DNA of 64,000 bases, taken from Halomonas sp. THAF5a (GTDB lineage: Bacteria; Pseudomonadota; Gammaproteobacteria; Pseudomonadales; Halomonadaceae). The notes beneath the pieces were generated by a model. It was not told where the DNA came from. It made no database searches and saw only the letters and a program-made list of their open reading frames with translations. The translations under genes and the position numbers were made by a program. The stretch is from contig NZ_CP045417.1 of NCBI RefSeq assembly GCF_009363755.1, forward strand, positions 1,054,001 to 1,118,000. Direction: 5' to 3'. Positions 40,455 to 48,815 of this stretch are shown here, in pieces (the first letter of the stretch is position 1; each line of letters begins with the position of its first letter).

Positions 40455-41396
40455 ATGGCCGAACCGGCTCTCTCCATCCGTGGGTTGACCAAGGTCTACG
40501 GCAATGGCTTCCAGGCCCTCAAGGGCATCGACCTCGACGTCGCCCAGGGCGACTTCTACGCCCTGCTGGGCCCCAACGGCGCCGGCAAGTCGACCACCCT
40601 GGGCGTGGTGTGCTCGCTGGTGCAGAAGACCGCGGGGAAGGTCTCGATCTTCGGCATCGACATCGACACCGACTTCGCCCGGGCCAAGTACCACCTCGGC
40701 GTGGTGCCCCAGGAATTCAACTTCAGTCAGTTCGAGAAGGTCATCGACATCGTGCTGGCCCAGGCGGGCTACTATGGCATGTCGCGCCACGAGGCGCTGC
40801 CCCGCGCCGAGCAGCTGCTGCGCGATCTCGGCCTCTGGGACAAGCGCCACGACAGCGCGCGGATGCTCTCCGGCGGCATGAAGCGCCGGCTGATGATCGC
40901 TCGCGCCCTGATGCACCGCCCGAAGCTCCTGATCCTCGACGAGCCCACCGCCGGCGTCGACATCGAGCTGCGTCGCAGCATGTGGGAGTACATGCGCCGC
41001 ATCAACCGGGAGGAGGGCACCACCATCATCCTTACCACCCACTACCTCGAGGAGGCCGAGAGCCTCTGTCGCCGCGTGGGCATCATCAACCACGGCGAGA
41101 TCATCCGCGACACCAGCGTTCGCGAGCTGCTCGCCGAGCTCGACACCGAGACCTTCCTGCTCGATCTCGCCCATCCGGTCGAGGCGGCCCCCGAGGTCGA
41201 GGGCTTCGAGATCCATCGGGTCGACGACGCCCAGCTCGCCGTGGTGGTGCATCGCGGGCAGCGCCTCAACGACGTCTTCGAGGCGCTCACCGAGCGAGGC
41301 ATGCAGGTGATGTCGATGCGCAACCGCGCCAATCGCCTCGAGGAGATGTTCGTCTCCATGGTGGAGGACGGCCAGCAGAAGGAAGCGCGCTCATGA
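40455..41396 (+). CDS. ABC transporter ATP-binding protein (YadG-like)
   Basis: ATPase of an ABC-2 type exporter. It has 313 residues from the ATG at 40455; the open frame further upstream is not homologous. Walker A GPNGAGKST, the Q-loop in GVVPQEFNF, signature LSGGMKRR, Walker B LLILDEPTAG and the H-loop TTHYLEEAE are all intact. The C-terminal extension (about residues 230-313) is the regulatory tail seen in YadG relatives. The permease gene overlaps its stop codon. Substrate unknown. Confidence 0.9.
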   Translation: MAEPALSIRGLTKVYGNGFQALKGIDLDVAQGDFYALLGPNGAGKSTTLGVVCSLVQKTAGKVSIFGIDIDTDFARAKYHLGVVPQEFNFSQFEKVIDIVLAQAGYYGMSRHEALPRAEQLLRDLGLWDKRHDSARMLSGGMKRRLMIARALMHRPKLLILDEPTAGVDIELRRSMWEYMRRINREEGTTIILTTHYLEEAESLCRRVGIINHGEIIRDTSVRELLAELDTETFLLDLAHPVEAAPEVEGFEIHRVDDAQLAVVVHRGQRLNDVFEALTERGMQVMSMRNRANRLEEMFVSMVEDGQQKEARS

Positions 41397-42166
41397 GTCC
41401 CAAGCAGATCGTCATCGCCCTCTGGACCCTGGTGATCAAGGAGATCAAGCGCTTCACGCGGATCTGGCCCCAGACCCTGCTGCCGCCGTCGATCACCATG
41501 ACGATGTACTTCATCATCTTCGGCAACCTGATCGGCTCGCGGATCGGCGAGATGGACGGCTACAGCTACATGGACTTCATCGTCCCGGGGCTGATCATGA
41601 TGGCCGTGATCACCAACAGCTACTCCAACGTGGCATCATCCTTCTTCTCCAACAAGTTCCAGCGTTCGATCGAGGAGATGATGGTCTCGCCGATGCCCAA
41701 CTGGGTGATCCTCTCCGGCTTCGTGCTCGGCGGCATGGCCCGCGGCCTCGGTGTGGGGCTGATCGTCACCGGCGTGTCGCTGTTCTTCACCCGCATCGAG
41801 ATGGCCCATCCGCTGCTGACGCTGTTCGTGGTGGTGCTCACCTCGGCGCTGTTCGCCATCGGCGGCTTCATCAACGCCCTGCTGGGCAAGAAGTTCGACG
41901 ACATCTCCATCGTGCCGACCTTCGTGCTGACGCCGCTGACCTACCTGGGCGGCGTCTTCTACTCGATCTCGCTGTTGCCGGACTTCTGGCAGGGCGTCTC
42001 GATGCTCAATCCCATCCTCTACATGGTCAACGTCTTCCGCTACGGCTTCCTCGGGGTCTCCGACATCCCGGTGGGCTGGGCGCTGGCGGCCGTGCTGGCC
42101 TTCATCAGCGTGCTCTACGGCGTGGCGCTGTGGATGCTGAAGCATGGCAAGGGCATCAGGAGCTGA
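41393..42166 (+). CDS. ABC-2 type transporter permease (YadH-like)
   Basis: A membrane protein of 257 residues with six predicted helices. Its ATG overlaps the ATPase stop (ATGA). It starts with a short amphipathic region ending KRFTRIWPQTLLPPSITMTMYFIIFG. The ABC-2 signature appears in VASSFFSNKFQRSIEEMMVSP and in LGGVFYSISLLPDFWQGVSMLNPILYMVN. It pairs with the preceding ATPase as an exporter of unknown cargo. queF begins one base after its stop codon, so all three may be co-transcribed. Confidence 0.9.
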   Translation: MSPKQIVIALWTLVIKEIKRFTRIWPQTLLPPSITMTMYFIIFGNLIGSRIGEMDGYSYMDFIVPGLIMMAVITNSYSNVASSFFSNKFQRSIEEMMVSPMPNWVILSGFVLGGMARGLGVGLIVTGVSLFFTRIEMAHPLLTLFVVVLTSALFAIGGFINALLGKKFDDISIVPTFVLTPLTYLGGVFYSISLLPDFWQGVSMLNPILYMVNVFRYGFLGVSDIPVGWALAAVLAFISVLYGVALWMLKHGKGIRS

Positions 42167-42167
42167 C

Positions 42168-43004
42168 ATGACCCACCATCGACCCGACACTCTCGCCCAG
42201 GCCCCCCTGGGGCGCGAGTCCGCCTATCCCGAGTACTACGACGCCGGGCTGCTCTATCCCATTCCCCGGGCCGCCAACCGCGCGCCGCTGGGCATCGAGG
42301 AGGGTGCCTTGCCCTTCGTCGGCGAGGATGAGTGGCACGCCTTCGAGGTCTCCTGGCTCAATGCCCGGGGCAAGCCGCTGGTCGCCGTGGCGCGCTTCCG
42401 GCTGCCGGCCGAATCGCCCTACCTGATCGAGTCCAAGTCCTGGAAGCTCTACCTCAATGGCTTCAACCAGACCCGCTTCGAGAACCGCCAGGCGGTGATC
42501 GACACCCTGCTGCGCGACCTGGCCCAGGCGGCCGGCGCGCCGGTGGCGGTCGAGCTGCTCGGCCTGGACGACGCCGCGCTGGCGGTGAAGCGCCTGCCCG
42601 GCGAGTGCCTGGACGACCTGGACATCGAGGTGACCGACTACACCCCCAGCGCCGAGCACCTGGCGGTAGGGGAGGAGATCGTCGAAGAGACGCTGCACTC
42701 TCACCTGCTCAAGTCCAACTGCCCGGTCACCGGCCAGCCCGACTGGGGCAGCGTGCTGATCCGCTACCGCGGCCCCAAGCTCGACCGCGAGGGACTGCTG
42801 CGCTACCTGATCGGCTATCGCCAGCACCAGGACTTCCACGAGCACTGCGTGGAGCACATCTTCACCGACCTGATGGCCCGCGCCCGGCCGGAGCGGCTGC
42901 TGGTGCTGGCGCGCTACGTGCGTCGCGGCGGGCTCGACATCAGCCCCTGGCGCGCCACCCCCGGCGAGCGGCCGCCCGAGCCGCTGCGGCTCTCTCGGCA
43001 ATGA
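42168..43004 (+). CDS. queF: NADPH-dependent 7-cyano-7-deazaguanine reductase, type II QueF
   Basis: Reduces preQ0 to preQ1 in queuosine synthesis. It has 278 residues, the length of the two-domain (type II) form. The QueF motif ESKSWKLYLNGFNQTRF is in the N-terminal half; the catalytic cysteine is in LKSNCPVTGQPDWGS, and EHCVEHIFTDLM supplies the conserved glutamate. The start at 42168 has CAGGAGC before it, inside the end of the permease gene. Confidence 0.96.
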   Translation: MTHHRPDTLAQAPLGRESAYPEYYDAGLLYPIPRAANRAPLGIEEGALPFVGEDEWHAFEVSWLNARGKPLVAVARFRLPAESPYLIESKSWKLYLNGFNQTRFENRQAVIDTLLRDLAQAAGAPVAVELLGLDDAALAVKRLPGECLDDLDIEVTDYTPSAEHLAVGEEIVEETLHSHLLKSNCPVTGQPDWGSVLIRYRGPKLDREGLLRYLIGYRQHQDFHEHCVEHIFTDLMARARPERLLVLARYVRRGGLDISPWRATPGERPPEPLRLSRQ

Positions 43005-43113
43005 GGGCGTGAGGCAGTGAGGGGCGAGGCGGGCACCTGGCACGACAGGCGCCCGGGCAGCTGATAGAGTGTCGAGAAAGATTCTCGTCTAGTGACCTCA
43101 AGGGAGAGACTCA

Positions 43114-43674
43114 ATGGATGCGCTGACGCTGCTGCACGAACGCAGCTCCATGGGCAAGCTGATGGGCCCGCCACCGAGCCCCGAACAGCTCGAGGCGATC
43201 TACCGGGCGGCCCTGCGAGCGCCGGATCACAAGGAGCTGCGCCCCTGGCGCTTCATCGAGTTCTCCGGCGAGGGCCTCGAGTGCCTCGGCGAGCTGTTCG
43301 CCGAAGCCGAGTTCCGCGAGGATCCCCACGCCAGTGACGCCACCCTCAACGCGGCCCGCAAGAAGCCGCTGCGCGCGCCGATGATCATCGCGGTGATCGC
43401 CAAGGTCACCCCGGACGAGCCCAAGGTGCCGAAGATCGAGCAGGTGATCTCCGCCGGCTGTGCCGCCCACGGCATCCTGCTCGCCGCCCACGCCCAGGGG
43501 CTCGGCGCCATGTGGCGCAGCGGCAAGTACGCCTTCGATCCCACCGTGCGCAAGGGGCTGGGGCTCGCCGAGGACGACGAGGTGGTGGCCTTCCTCTACC
43601 TGGGCACCCTGGGCGGGCGCCACAAGCCGCTGCCCGCGCACGACATCGACGCCTTCGTCGAGCGCTGGGACTGA
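43114..43674 (+). CDS. Nitroreductase-family protein (YdjA-like)
   Basis: Compact FMN flavoprotein of 186 residues. The first residues MDALTLLHERSSMGKLMGPPPS and APDHKELRPWRF contain the FMN-phosphate arginine and the shortened nitroreductase fold of YdjA. GLGAMWRSGKYAFDP and the terminal LYLGTLGG are also typical. AAGGGAGA precedes the ATG by 8 bases. The thioesterase gene follows after 3 bases, so the two are likely co-translated. Substrate not known. Confidence 0.88.
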   Translation: MDALTLLHERSSMGKLMGPPPSPEQLEAIYRAALRAPDHKELRPWRFIEFSGEGLECLGELFAEAEFREDPHASDATLNAARKKPLRAPMIIAVIAKVTPDEPKVPKIEQVISAGCAAHGILLAAHAQGLGAMWRSGKYAFDPTVRKGLGLAEDDEVVAFLYLGTLGGRHKPLPAHDIDAFVERWD

Positions 43675-43677
43675 GCC

Positions 43678-44181
43678 ATGCGCGAGATCGGCGTCCCCCA
43701 TCCGCGCCTGCCGCTGCCCCACGCTGGCGGCGAGGACGACATGGCCGCCTTCCTCGCCTGGCTGGGCGAGGCGATCCCCATGGTGGGGACGCTCGGCATC
43801 CGCGAGATGACCCGCGACGACCAGCGCCTCACCTGGCAGCTCGCGCTCACACCTAACCTCAACGACAAGGGCACCGGCTTCGGCGGCGCGCTCGCCGCCC
43901 AGACGACCCTGCTCGGCTGGTGCTGGACCACGCTCTGGCTGCGTCGCCGTGGCCTCGCCCGGGACGTGGTGGTGGCCGAAGCCACCCAGCGCTTCCTCGC
44001 GCCCGTGACCGGCGACTACCGCCTGGTCTGCGAGCCCGAGGCGGACGACGGCCCCGCGCGTCTCGAAGAGCGGCTGGCGCAGCGGGGCAGGGGGCGCATC
44101 GCCCTGGTCCAGCGGCTCTGGTGCGGCGACACCCTCTGCCTGGAGGCCCGGGGTGACTACGCGGTGCTGCCCGAGGCCTGA
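43678..44181 (+). CDS. YiiD C-terminal-domain thioesterase-like protein
   Basis: Hotdog-fold protein of 167 residues resembling the C-terminal domain of YiiD. The segment GIREMTRDDQRLTWQLALTPNLNDKGTGFGGALAAQTTLLGW is the conserved hotdog core; the helix begins at GTGFGG. It starts 3 bases after the nitroreductase stop codon. No acetyltransferase domain is fused here, unlike in E. coli YiiD. The acyl substrate is unknown. Confidence 0.8.
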   Translation: MREIGVPHPRLPLPHAGGEDDMAAFLAWLGEAIPMVGTLGIREMTRDDQRLTWQLALTPNLNDKGTGFGGALAAQTTLLGWCWTTLWLRRRGLARDVVVAEATQRFLAPVTGDYRLVCEPEADDGPARLEERLAQRGRGRIALVQRLWCGDTLCLEARGDYAVLPEA

Positions 44182-44211
44182 GCCGGGTCGCGTGAAAAGC
44201 GCGAAACCGGC

Positions 44212-44240
44212 TTGCATTCGCGGACTTAAGTCGTTAGTAT
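44212..44240 (+). promoter_or_regulatory. Promoter of tRNA-Ser
   Basis: TTGCAT (44212-44217), a 17-base spacer, and TAGTAT (44235-44240), with a predicted start near 44247 about 47 bases before the tRNA. Confidence 0.65.
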
Positions 44241-44293
44241 ATGCGCCGTTCTTGAGCAAAAGGCCACGCGCCCAAGTGATAGAACCACAATGC

Positions 44294-44381
44294 GGAGGGG
44301 TGTCCGAGTGGTCGAAGGAGCACGCCTGGAAAGTGTGTAAGTCGAAAGGCTTCGAGGGTTCGAATCCCTCCCCCTCCGCCA
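44294..44381 (+). tRNA. tRNA-Ser (GGA)
   Basis: An 88-base class II tRNA: acceptor GGAGGGG/CCCCTCC, anticodon loop CTGGAAA (GGA), long variable arm (AAGTCGAAAGGCTT), T-loop GGTTCGAATCC and encoded CCA. The content changes from core to accessory directly after it, so its 3' end may be an attachment site. Confidence 0.96.
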
Positions 44382-44391
44382 CGAATTTTGA

Positions 44392-44679
44392 TTAAGCCGC
44401 TGATTTCAGCGGCTTTTTCTTTTTCTGGGTAATCATGGCCCATACTTCAGCCCATACTTTGCGCGTAGCTTCCCCTGAACCATTCAGGACTCCGTTGGAC
44501 AAATCGATCCAGTGATCAAACCTTTGAGTCCTGCTCCGAGGCTTTCTGCGTCCTGCATCCGTGGCGCTGAGCGTCATTTGCTCTGGCCAAGCGCGGGGCA
44601 CTAATACCCCGTGCTCGACCTCCTGCAGCAGCACTGTTGGTTTCGTGTCTGGATTGACCTTCCACTCAGTACCTGCCAC
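44392..44679 (-). CDS. Possible small ORF or integrase remnant beside tRNA-Ser
   Basis: A 95-codon frame whose C-terminal end (KKKKPLKSAA) simply reads through the tRNA terminator. In an alternate frame the same DNA reads KYGLKYGP and stops, a phrase with the look of a recombinase C-terminus. It is unclear whether any protein is made; I record it because integrase remnants are expected next to a tRNA attachment site. Confidence 0.2.
   Translation of the reverse strand: MAGTEWKVNPDTKPTVLLQEVEHGVLVPRAWPEQMTLSATDAGRRKPRSRTQRFDHWIDLSNGVLNGSGEATRKVWAEVWAMITQKKKKPLKSAA
44394..44426 (+). terminator. Terminator after tRNA-Ser
   Basis: AAGCCGCTGA and TCAGCGGCTT form a 10-bp stem with a TT loop, followed by TTTCTTTTTC. 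Confidence 0.9.
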
Positions 44680-44727
44680 CTCCCCTTTGCTACTCTGAGA
44701 AGGTGATCAGCACGGAGGCCAGTCACC

Positions 44728-45213
44728 ATGTCACGGGTCGAGACGCTTGCCAGGCAGGCTTGGCAGCTCAAGGAGCAAGGGTACGCCATCGACGATATCG
44801 CCGATGCGATGGGCAAGCCGACCAGCGCCATCGAACGCTGGATCAGTAGATGGATCGATATCGCCCAACAGATGCCACCTTGGCACGAAGGTCTGAACGT
44901 CCATACCGTCCACTGCCTCCGGAAGGCTGGCATCACCAGCCGAGATGCTCTAGCGGAGGCATGGGAGAGTGGCAGAATTCGACGCGGTCAGCCGTCTGGA
45001 ATCGGCGTGTCTCGACTTGTTGAGCTCCGGCACTGGCTCGAGACCACAGGCACTGAGATTCCCAAAGCAGCAGCGCCCAGGGCCATGATCATCGACCTGA
45101 CGCCCGAAGCCGAGGCCGCCCTCAACCATCTCCGGAGGAGAACTGGGCAGAGTGCCTCCCAGCTGATCAGCCGCCTGCTGGTCGATGCCGATGACATCGA
45201 CAGGAATACCTGA
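44728..45213 (+). CDS. Three-part DNA-binding-type protein (HTH, RpoA-CTD-like HhH, RHH)
   Basis: A 161-residue protein; GGAGG precedes the ATG by 8 bases. Residues 1-45 form a helix-turn-helix (QGYAIDDIADAMGKPTSAIERWISRW). Residues 55-105 resemble the helix-hairpin-helix of the RNA polymerase alpha C-terminal domain (LRKAGITSRDALAEAW ... GIGVSRLVELRHWLE). Residues 118-155 look like a ribbon-helix-helix motif (AMIIDLTPEAEAALNHLRRRTGQSASQLISRLL). I do not recognise the protein as a whole. The SRAP gene starts 3 bases after its stop, so the two are coupled. Confidence 0.65.
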   Translation: MSRVETLARQAWQLKEQGYAIDDIADAMGKPTSAIERWISRWIDIAQQMPPWHEGLNVHTVHCLRKAGITSRDALAEAWESGRIRRGQPSGIGVSRLVELRHWLETTGTEIPKAAAPRAMIIDLTPEAEAALNHLRRRTGQSASQLISRLLVDADDIDRNT

Positions 45214-45216
45214 GCC

Positions 45217-45876
45217 ATGTGTGGTCGTTTCGCGCTTTTTTCGGATCTTCCTCGCGTCGCGCGGCGACTCGGCCTGCCCGAGCCAGAGGCGCAATGGCAG
45301 CCTCGCTACAACGTCTCCCCCGGCACTTGGATCACCGGCGTTCGCAGGTCCGATCCCGACGTCGATGCGCACTTCGATAGCCCGTGGTGGGGGTACCGGC
45401 CTCATTGGGCAGGGCAGAGCGGGCCGGAGCCGATCAATGCCCGGGCCGAGCGGCTGGATAGCTCACGTTACTTCCGCGGGGCGTTTCACAGGCACCGCTG
45501 CCTGATTCCCGCAGACGGCTGGTACGAGTGGCTGCCGGGGGAGGACGGTAAGCAGCCGTACTTCTTCGCCCGTGAGGACCGCGAGCCGCTGTTCCTGGGT
45601 GCGATCTGGGAGCCCTACGCCGACGACACCGCCTGCTGCGCCATCATCACCGAGCCGGCCCGTGGCATCGCCAGAGAGATTCACGACCGCATGCCCCTGG
45701 TGCTGGATGACCAAAGCCTCGAGGCATGGCTGAATCCTGATCTGGGGGAGCGTGATGCCATCCGCGCCGCCGTGCATCACCTGGAGGCGGCAGCGTTGAC
45801 GGCCTGGCCGGTGTCGACGCGGGTCAATCGGTCGGATCAGGAGGGGGCTGGCCTGATGGAGCCCTTGGCGCCATAG
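45217..45876 (+). CDS. yedK: SOS response-associated peptidase, SRAP/YedK family
   Basis: HMCES/YedK protein that forms a covalent thiazolidine link to abasic sites in single-stranded DNA, protecting them. It has 219 residues. The N-terminal MCGRFA gives the reactive Cys2 after Met removal. RYNVSPG, PINARAERLDSSRYFRGAFHRHRCLIPADGWYEW (split here by family blocks INARAE and CLIPADGWYEW) and the catalytic His in IHDRMPLVL are intact. It is coupled to the preceding HTH protein, and a small zinc-ribbon-like gene overlaps its end on the other strand. Confidence 0.93.
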   Translation: MCGRFALFSDLPRVARRLGLPEPEAQWQPRYNVSPGTWITGVRRSDPDVDAHFDSPWWGYRPHWAGQSGPEPINARAERLDSSRYFRGAFHRHRCLIPADGWYEWLPGEDGKQPYFFAREDREPLFLGAIWEPYADDTACCAIITEPARGIAREIHDRMPLVLDDQSLEAWLNPDLGERDAIRAAVHHLEAAALTAWPVSTRVNRSDQEGAGLMEPLAP

Positions 45877-46079
45877 CGCAGCCGGTGCTCCATGCGGCGC
45901 CCGCAGGCTCGGCAGGTGACCCGGTAGCGATCCCTCGGCAGCATCGTCGCCTCGAATTCATGCCATGCCTTCACGCCGCGTCCGCGGATCTCGGTCTGCC
46001 CGCAGGGGCAGATCATGATCCAGGTGCCACCGGGGGCCGGCATCATCTCGATCTCGTCCATGACCATTCTCGCGCCCAT
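45837..46079 (-). CDS. Small zinc-ribbon-like hypothetical protein
   Basis: A protein of about 80 residues with CPCG and CRAC(G) cysteine pairs about 35 residues apart (ICPCGQTEIRG ... VTCRACGRRMEHRLRYG), compatible with a zinc ribbon. The start could be 46106, 46079 or 46067; none has a strong ribosome site. Its last 40 bases overlap the SRAP gene on the opposite strand. I do not recognise the family, and it could be non-coding. Confidence 0.4.
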   Translation of the reverse strand: MGARMVMDEIEMMPAPGGTWIMICPCGQTEIRGRGVKAWHEFEATMLPRDRYRVTCRACGRRMEHRLRYGAKGSIRPAPS

Positions 46080-46202
46080 GTCAGCCCACCGTAGCGCGGA
46101 CGTCATGTTGCCGCCGCAAGCCAGCGCCGACGGTGGCTATGCGTTTCCATTGATCCTGATCCCTGCGGAAGCGACGATACCCTTTTTAATCAGGAGGTTT
46201 GA

Positions 46203-47258
46203 ATGCTCGTACGCTGGCTTCTGTCACTGGTGATCGTGGTCCCGGGCCTGGCTCAGGCCGACGCACTGATCGGCAGCTGGAACATCAAGCACCTCGGCTG
46301 GAACAACGACAAGGCATTTGAGCAGGTGGCCCATGTGGCTAACCACTTCGACCTGCTGGCGATTCAGGAGTTAATGGACACGTCGGCCATGGCACGACTG
46401 GAACGCGAGGTGGAGGCTCTCTCTGGTGAGCCATGGTCGTCCATGGCGAGTCGAGATCTGGGCCGGTCCACGTACACCGAGCACTATGCGTTCTTGTGGC
46501 GCGAGAGCGAGGTGGCCTATGCGGACAGCGCGGTGGTGTTCCTGGATCACGGCGACACCTTCAGCCGTGAGCCCTATGCGGCGCGATTTCGGGACGTGGA
46601 GACCGGTGACCTCTTCACCGCCGCCACGGTGCATGTCGTCTACGGTGACAACGTTGGTGATCGGCTGCCGGAGATCGACGCCCTGGCCGACTACTGGCAG
46701 TGGCTGGACGAGATCGCCAAGGGTACGCCTCGGCTGCTGATGGGCGACTTCAACCTCGCCCCGGATCACGAGGCCTGGGCGCCGTTGCGGGCGCTCGGCG
46801 CAGTGCCAGCGATCACCGATGGCCAGTCTACCCTGGCGACCACGGCCGCATAGTACTCCAATCTTTACGACAACCTCTGGTATGAAAGTGGTGGTCTCGA
46901 GTTAAGCGACCGGGGCATCCTGCGCTTTCCGGATCTACTGGCGTTGGATCACCTGGCGGCGCGCGCCCGCGTCTCTGATCATGCCCCGGTCTACTTCGGC
47001 ATCAATGGTGCACGCCTTGAGTCGCAGTTGGTCGACGGCGCGGACGCCACGACCGGCAGCGTGAGTTTGAACTGCATCGACCTCAATGCTGCCACGCCCT
47101 CGCGGCTCGAGGATCTGCCGCATGTCGGGCCTGCCCGGGCCGAAGCCATCGTGTCGGGGCGTCCCTGGTCAGCCCCGGGGGAGCTTACCCAGGTGAACGA
47201 AATGGAGGGTGGCCGCTTGGAGGAGATCCGGGCAAGCGATCTGCTATGCGGAGCCTAA
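46203..47258 (+). pseudogene. Exported DNase I-like (EEP) nuclease with C-terminal HhH domain, interrupted by in-frame TAG
   Basis: Reading from 46203 gives a signal peptide (MLVRWLLSLVIVVPGLAQADA), then an endonuclease/exonuclease/phosphatase domain with GSWNIKHLGW, the catalytic QE (LLAIQELMD) and GDFNLAPDH. At 46851-46853 the frame meets TAG. The same frame reopens at once with YSNLYDNLWY and the active-site SDHAPVYFG, followed by a ComEA-like helix-hairpin-helix (IDLNAATPSRLEDLPHVGPARAEAIVSG) to 47258. A single nonsense codon thus splits a 351-codon gene and removes the final catalytic His, so the shorter product is unlikely to be active. Confidence 0.85.
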
Positions 47259-47437
47259 GCCGCAACGCTTGCGGTGTACGTGATCGCTTACACCGCACTA
47301 CTGAGATGTCGTCTGGCGCCTGGGCACTTGGCGACTCATGGTGAAGGCGTGTTGGGCCTCCTTCAGCGAGTTGCCGCACCGGCTTCAGGACGAGCGCCAC
47401 GGATGGCATGCCCAGGGATGGGCCCTGTTTCGAATAT

Positions 47438-47468
47438 CGCCCCGGCCTCGGCCGGGGCGAGGTCTTTC
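47438..47468 (+). terminator. Putative terminator upstream of the lipoprotein gene
   Basis: CGCCCCGGCC and GGCCGGGGCG pair over a TC loop, followed by AGGTCTTT. It lies about 180 bases after the nuclease frame and 40 bases before the lipoprotein gene. Confidence 0.5.
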
Positions 47469-47505
47469 CACATCTGCACTGTCGTTCTGGATCATGGAGC
47501 CGGGT

Positions 47506-47874
47506 ATGCACATCTCCATACGGGTCTTGATGCTGGGCATGGTTTTGCTGCTGTCGGGCTGCTCGGAGCCTACCGTGGATGCGTCCAGTGAAGATGCCTT
47601 CTACCGCTCCACCGGCAGTATGGCCGAGGCACTGCAGGCCGAGGAGCGTGACGTCTTTACAGACGCACTGATGACTGTGGTCATGGCCGGTGTCGACTTC
47701 TCGTCAGCGCCGGGAGAGCCCGGTCAGCTTGACCTGGCAGAGGCAATGACCCGGTTGGACGGTATGACCATCGATCAGGTGATGGCTGAGGCCGAAGCAC
47801 TGCACAGGCGTCAAGGAGCGGCCGTGCGCAGTGGTGCCTCCCGGCATGACGGCCCGCTCGATCGCCCCGAGTGA
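47506..47874 (+). CDS. Small lipoprotein (possibly DUF6694 family)
   Basis: A 122-residue predicted lipoprotein. The signal MHISIRVLMLGMVLLLSGC has a lipobox with Cys19. The mature part begins SEPTVDASSEDAFYRSTGSMAEAL and is helical and acidic; MTRLDGMTIDQVMAEAEAL resembles the small DUF6694-type proteins, but I am not certain. The ATG at 47506 has GGAG 7 bases before it. The last 20 residues are basic and may be disordered. Role unknown. Confidence 0.6.
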   Translation: MHISIRVLMLGMVLLLSGCSEPTVDASSEDAFYRSTGSMAEALQAEERDVFTDALMTVVMAGVDFSSAPGEPGQLDLAEAMTRLDGMTIDQVMAEAEALHRRQGAAVRSGASRHDGPLDRPE

Positions 47875-48229
47875 CTCATGCGGATCATTAGCAGACTGGT
47901 CCTCGGCGGGACTGCCAAGCGGCTGGCTGCCGGGCACCTACACTGCCTTGTGCAGCAACAGCCATTTCACCAATCCAGAGTTGAAGGCCCCGAGTGACTG
48001 CGGCGATAGCCTCGATTTCCTCATCTGTCTGGCGGGTAACAAGACGTTGGCACCCAAGTCCGAGCCATCGCACCCCAAGGTGCACAACCTGCAACCTTAA
48101 CGCGGTGAGGATGCACGCCGGTTGCAACAGGTTGATCTGGGCGCCCCCGGCTTACGGCGATGTGGACTACTAGATTGGCTATGCCTTCCGCATAAGGTGT
48201 GTTCATCGGTCATATACTTCTGAAAACGC
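47875..48229. other. Gene-free interval between lipoprotein and kinase genes
   Basis: About 355 bases with overlapping short frames on both strands (the longest is 79 codons, 47888-48127 minus), none with a recognisable motif or ribosome site. It separates the plus-strand lipoprotein gene from the convergent end of the minus-strand cassette. I see no clear terminator. Confidence 0.5.
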
Positions 48230-48814
48230 TCAAGACTGAGCGAAAGATCTACTTCTGCGGAGCGTGTCCTGAATCGCTTGGGCAGTAATTGCGCAAGCGG
48301 CCTGCGGCTTGTAGCCGCTGATGTTGAGTACCAGATTGGCATGAGTATTGAGTTCTTCCGACACCCGCTGACGAAAGTCCGGGGCCAACGACTCGAGATC
48401 CTCTACGGTTGCCCCTCTGCCATGGAGGCGACGTTGTCGCTCTGTTTCATCTAGTATTAATAGAACGGTCAAATCAGGCTGGATAAGGCTCTTGCCCAAC
48501 TGATCCAGTTCGGCGGTGACACCTCGGGCCTTGGCATATGCCAACGTGGATGCCCAGTAGCGATCCATGAACACCCATTCGCCACGTTTTGCCAGGTTAC
48601 CTGCCTTTCTTCCCTGGCTGGATACGCTGGCGGTATAGAACAATGCTTTTGCCAGTTCGTCCCCCGCGAAAGCTTGCAGTACAGCCTCTCGGCAATCAAA
48701 AAGCTCAGGGCCCGGCGTACTCATGGCGTGACCGGAAAAGTGTTTTGCCAACTGTTGCACCACAGTGCTTTTGCCAACGCCGTCCAGGCCCTCAATTGCA
48801 ACAAAACCGCCCAT
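48230..48814 (-). CDS. Thymidylate-kinase-like P-loop protein
   Basis: Nucleoside-monophosphate-kinase fold of 194 residues from the ATG at 48814. It opens with GGFVAIEGLDGVGKSTVVQQLA, the TMP-kinase P-loop. DRYWASTLAYAKARG corresponds to the DRY segment that binds the nucleotide, and LLILDETERQRRLHGRG resembles the LID arginines. It is shorter and more divergent than housekeeping Tmk (about 210 residues) and sits at the end of a cassette, 1 base after the radical SAM stop codon, with GAGGAG upstream inside that gene. A role in phosphorylating a nucleotide made or used by the radical SAM enzyme is inferred. Confidence 0.8.
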   Translation of the reverse strand: MGGFVAIEGLDGVGKSTVVQQLAKHFSGHAMSTPGPELFDCREAVLQAFAGDELAKALFYTASVSSQGRKAGNLAKRGEWVFMDRYWASTLAYAKARGVTAELDQLGKSLIQPDLTVLLILDETERQRRLHGRGATVEDLESLAPDFRQRVSEELNTHANLVLNISGYKPQAACAITAQAIQDTLRRSRSFAQS

Positions 48815-48815
48815 T

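Noticed and set aside
47888..48127. 79-codon minus-strand frame between the lipoprotein and the kinase
   Set aside because: No ribosome site, motif or family resemblance; treated as non-coding.
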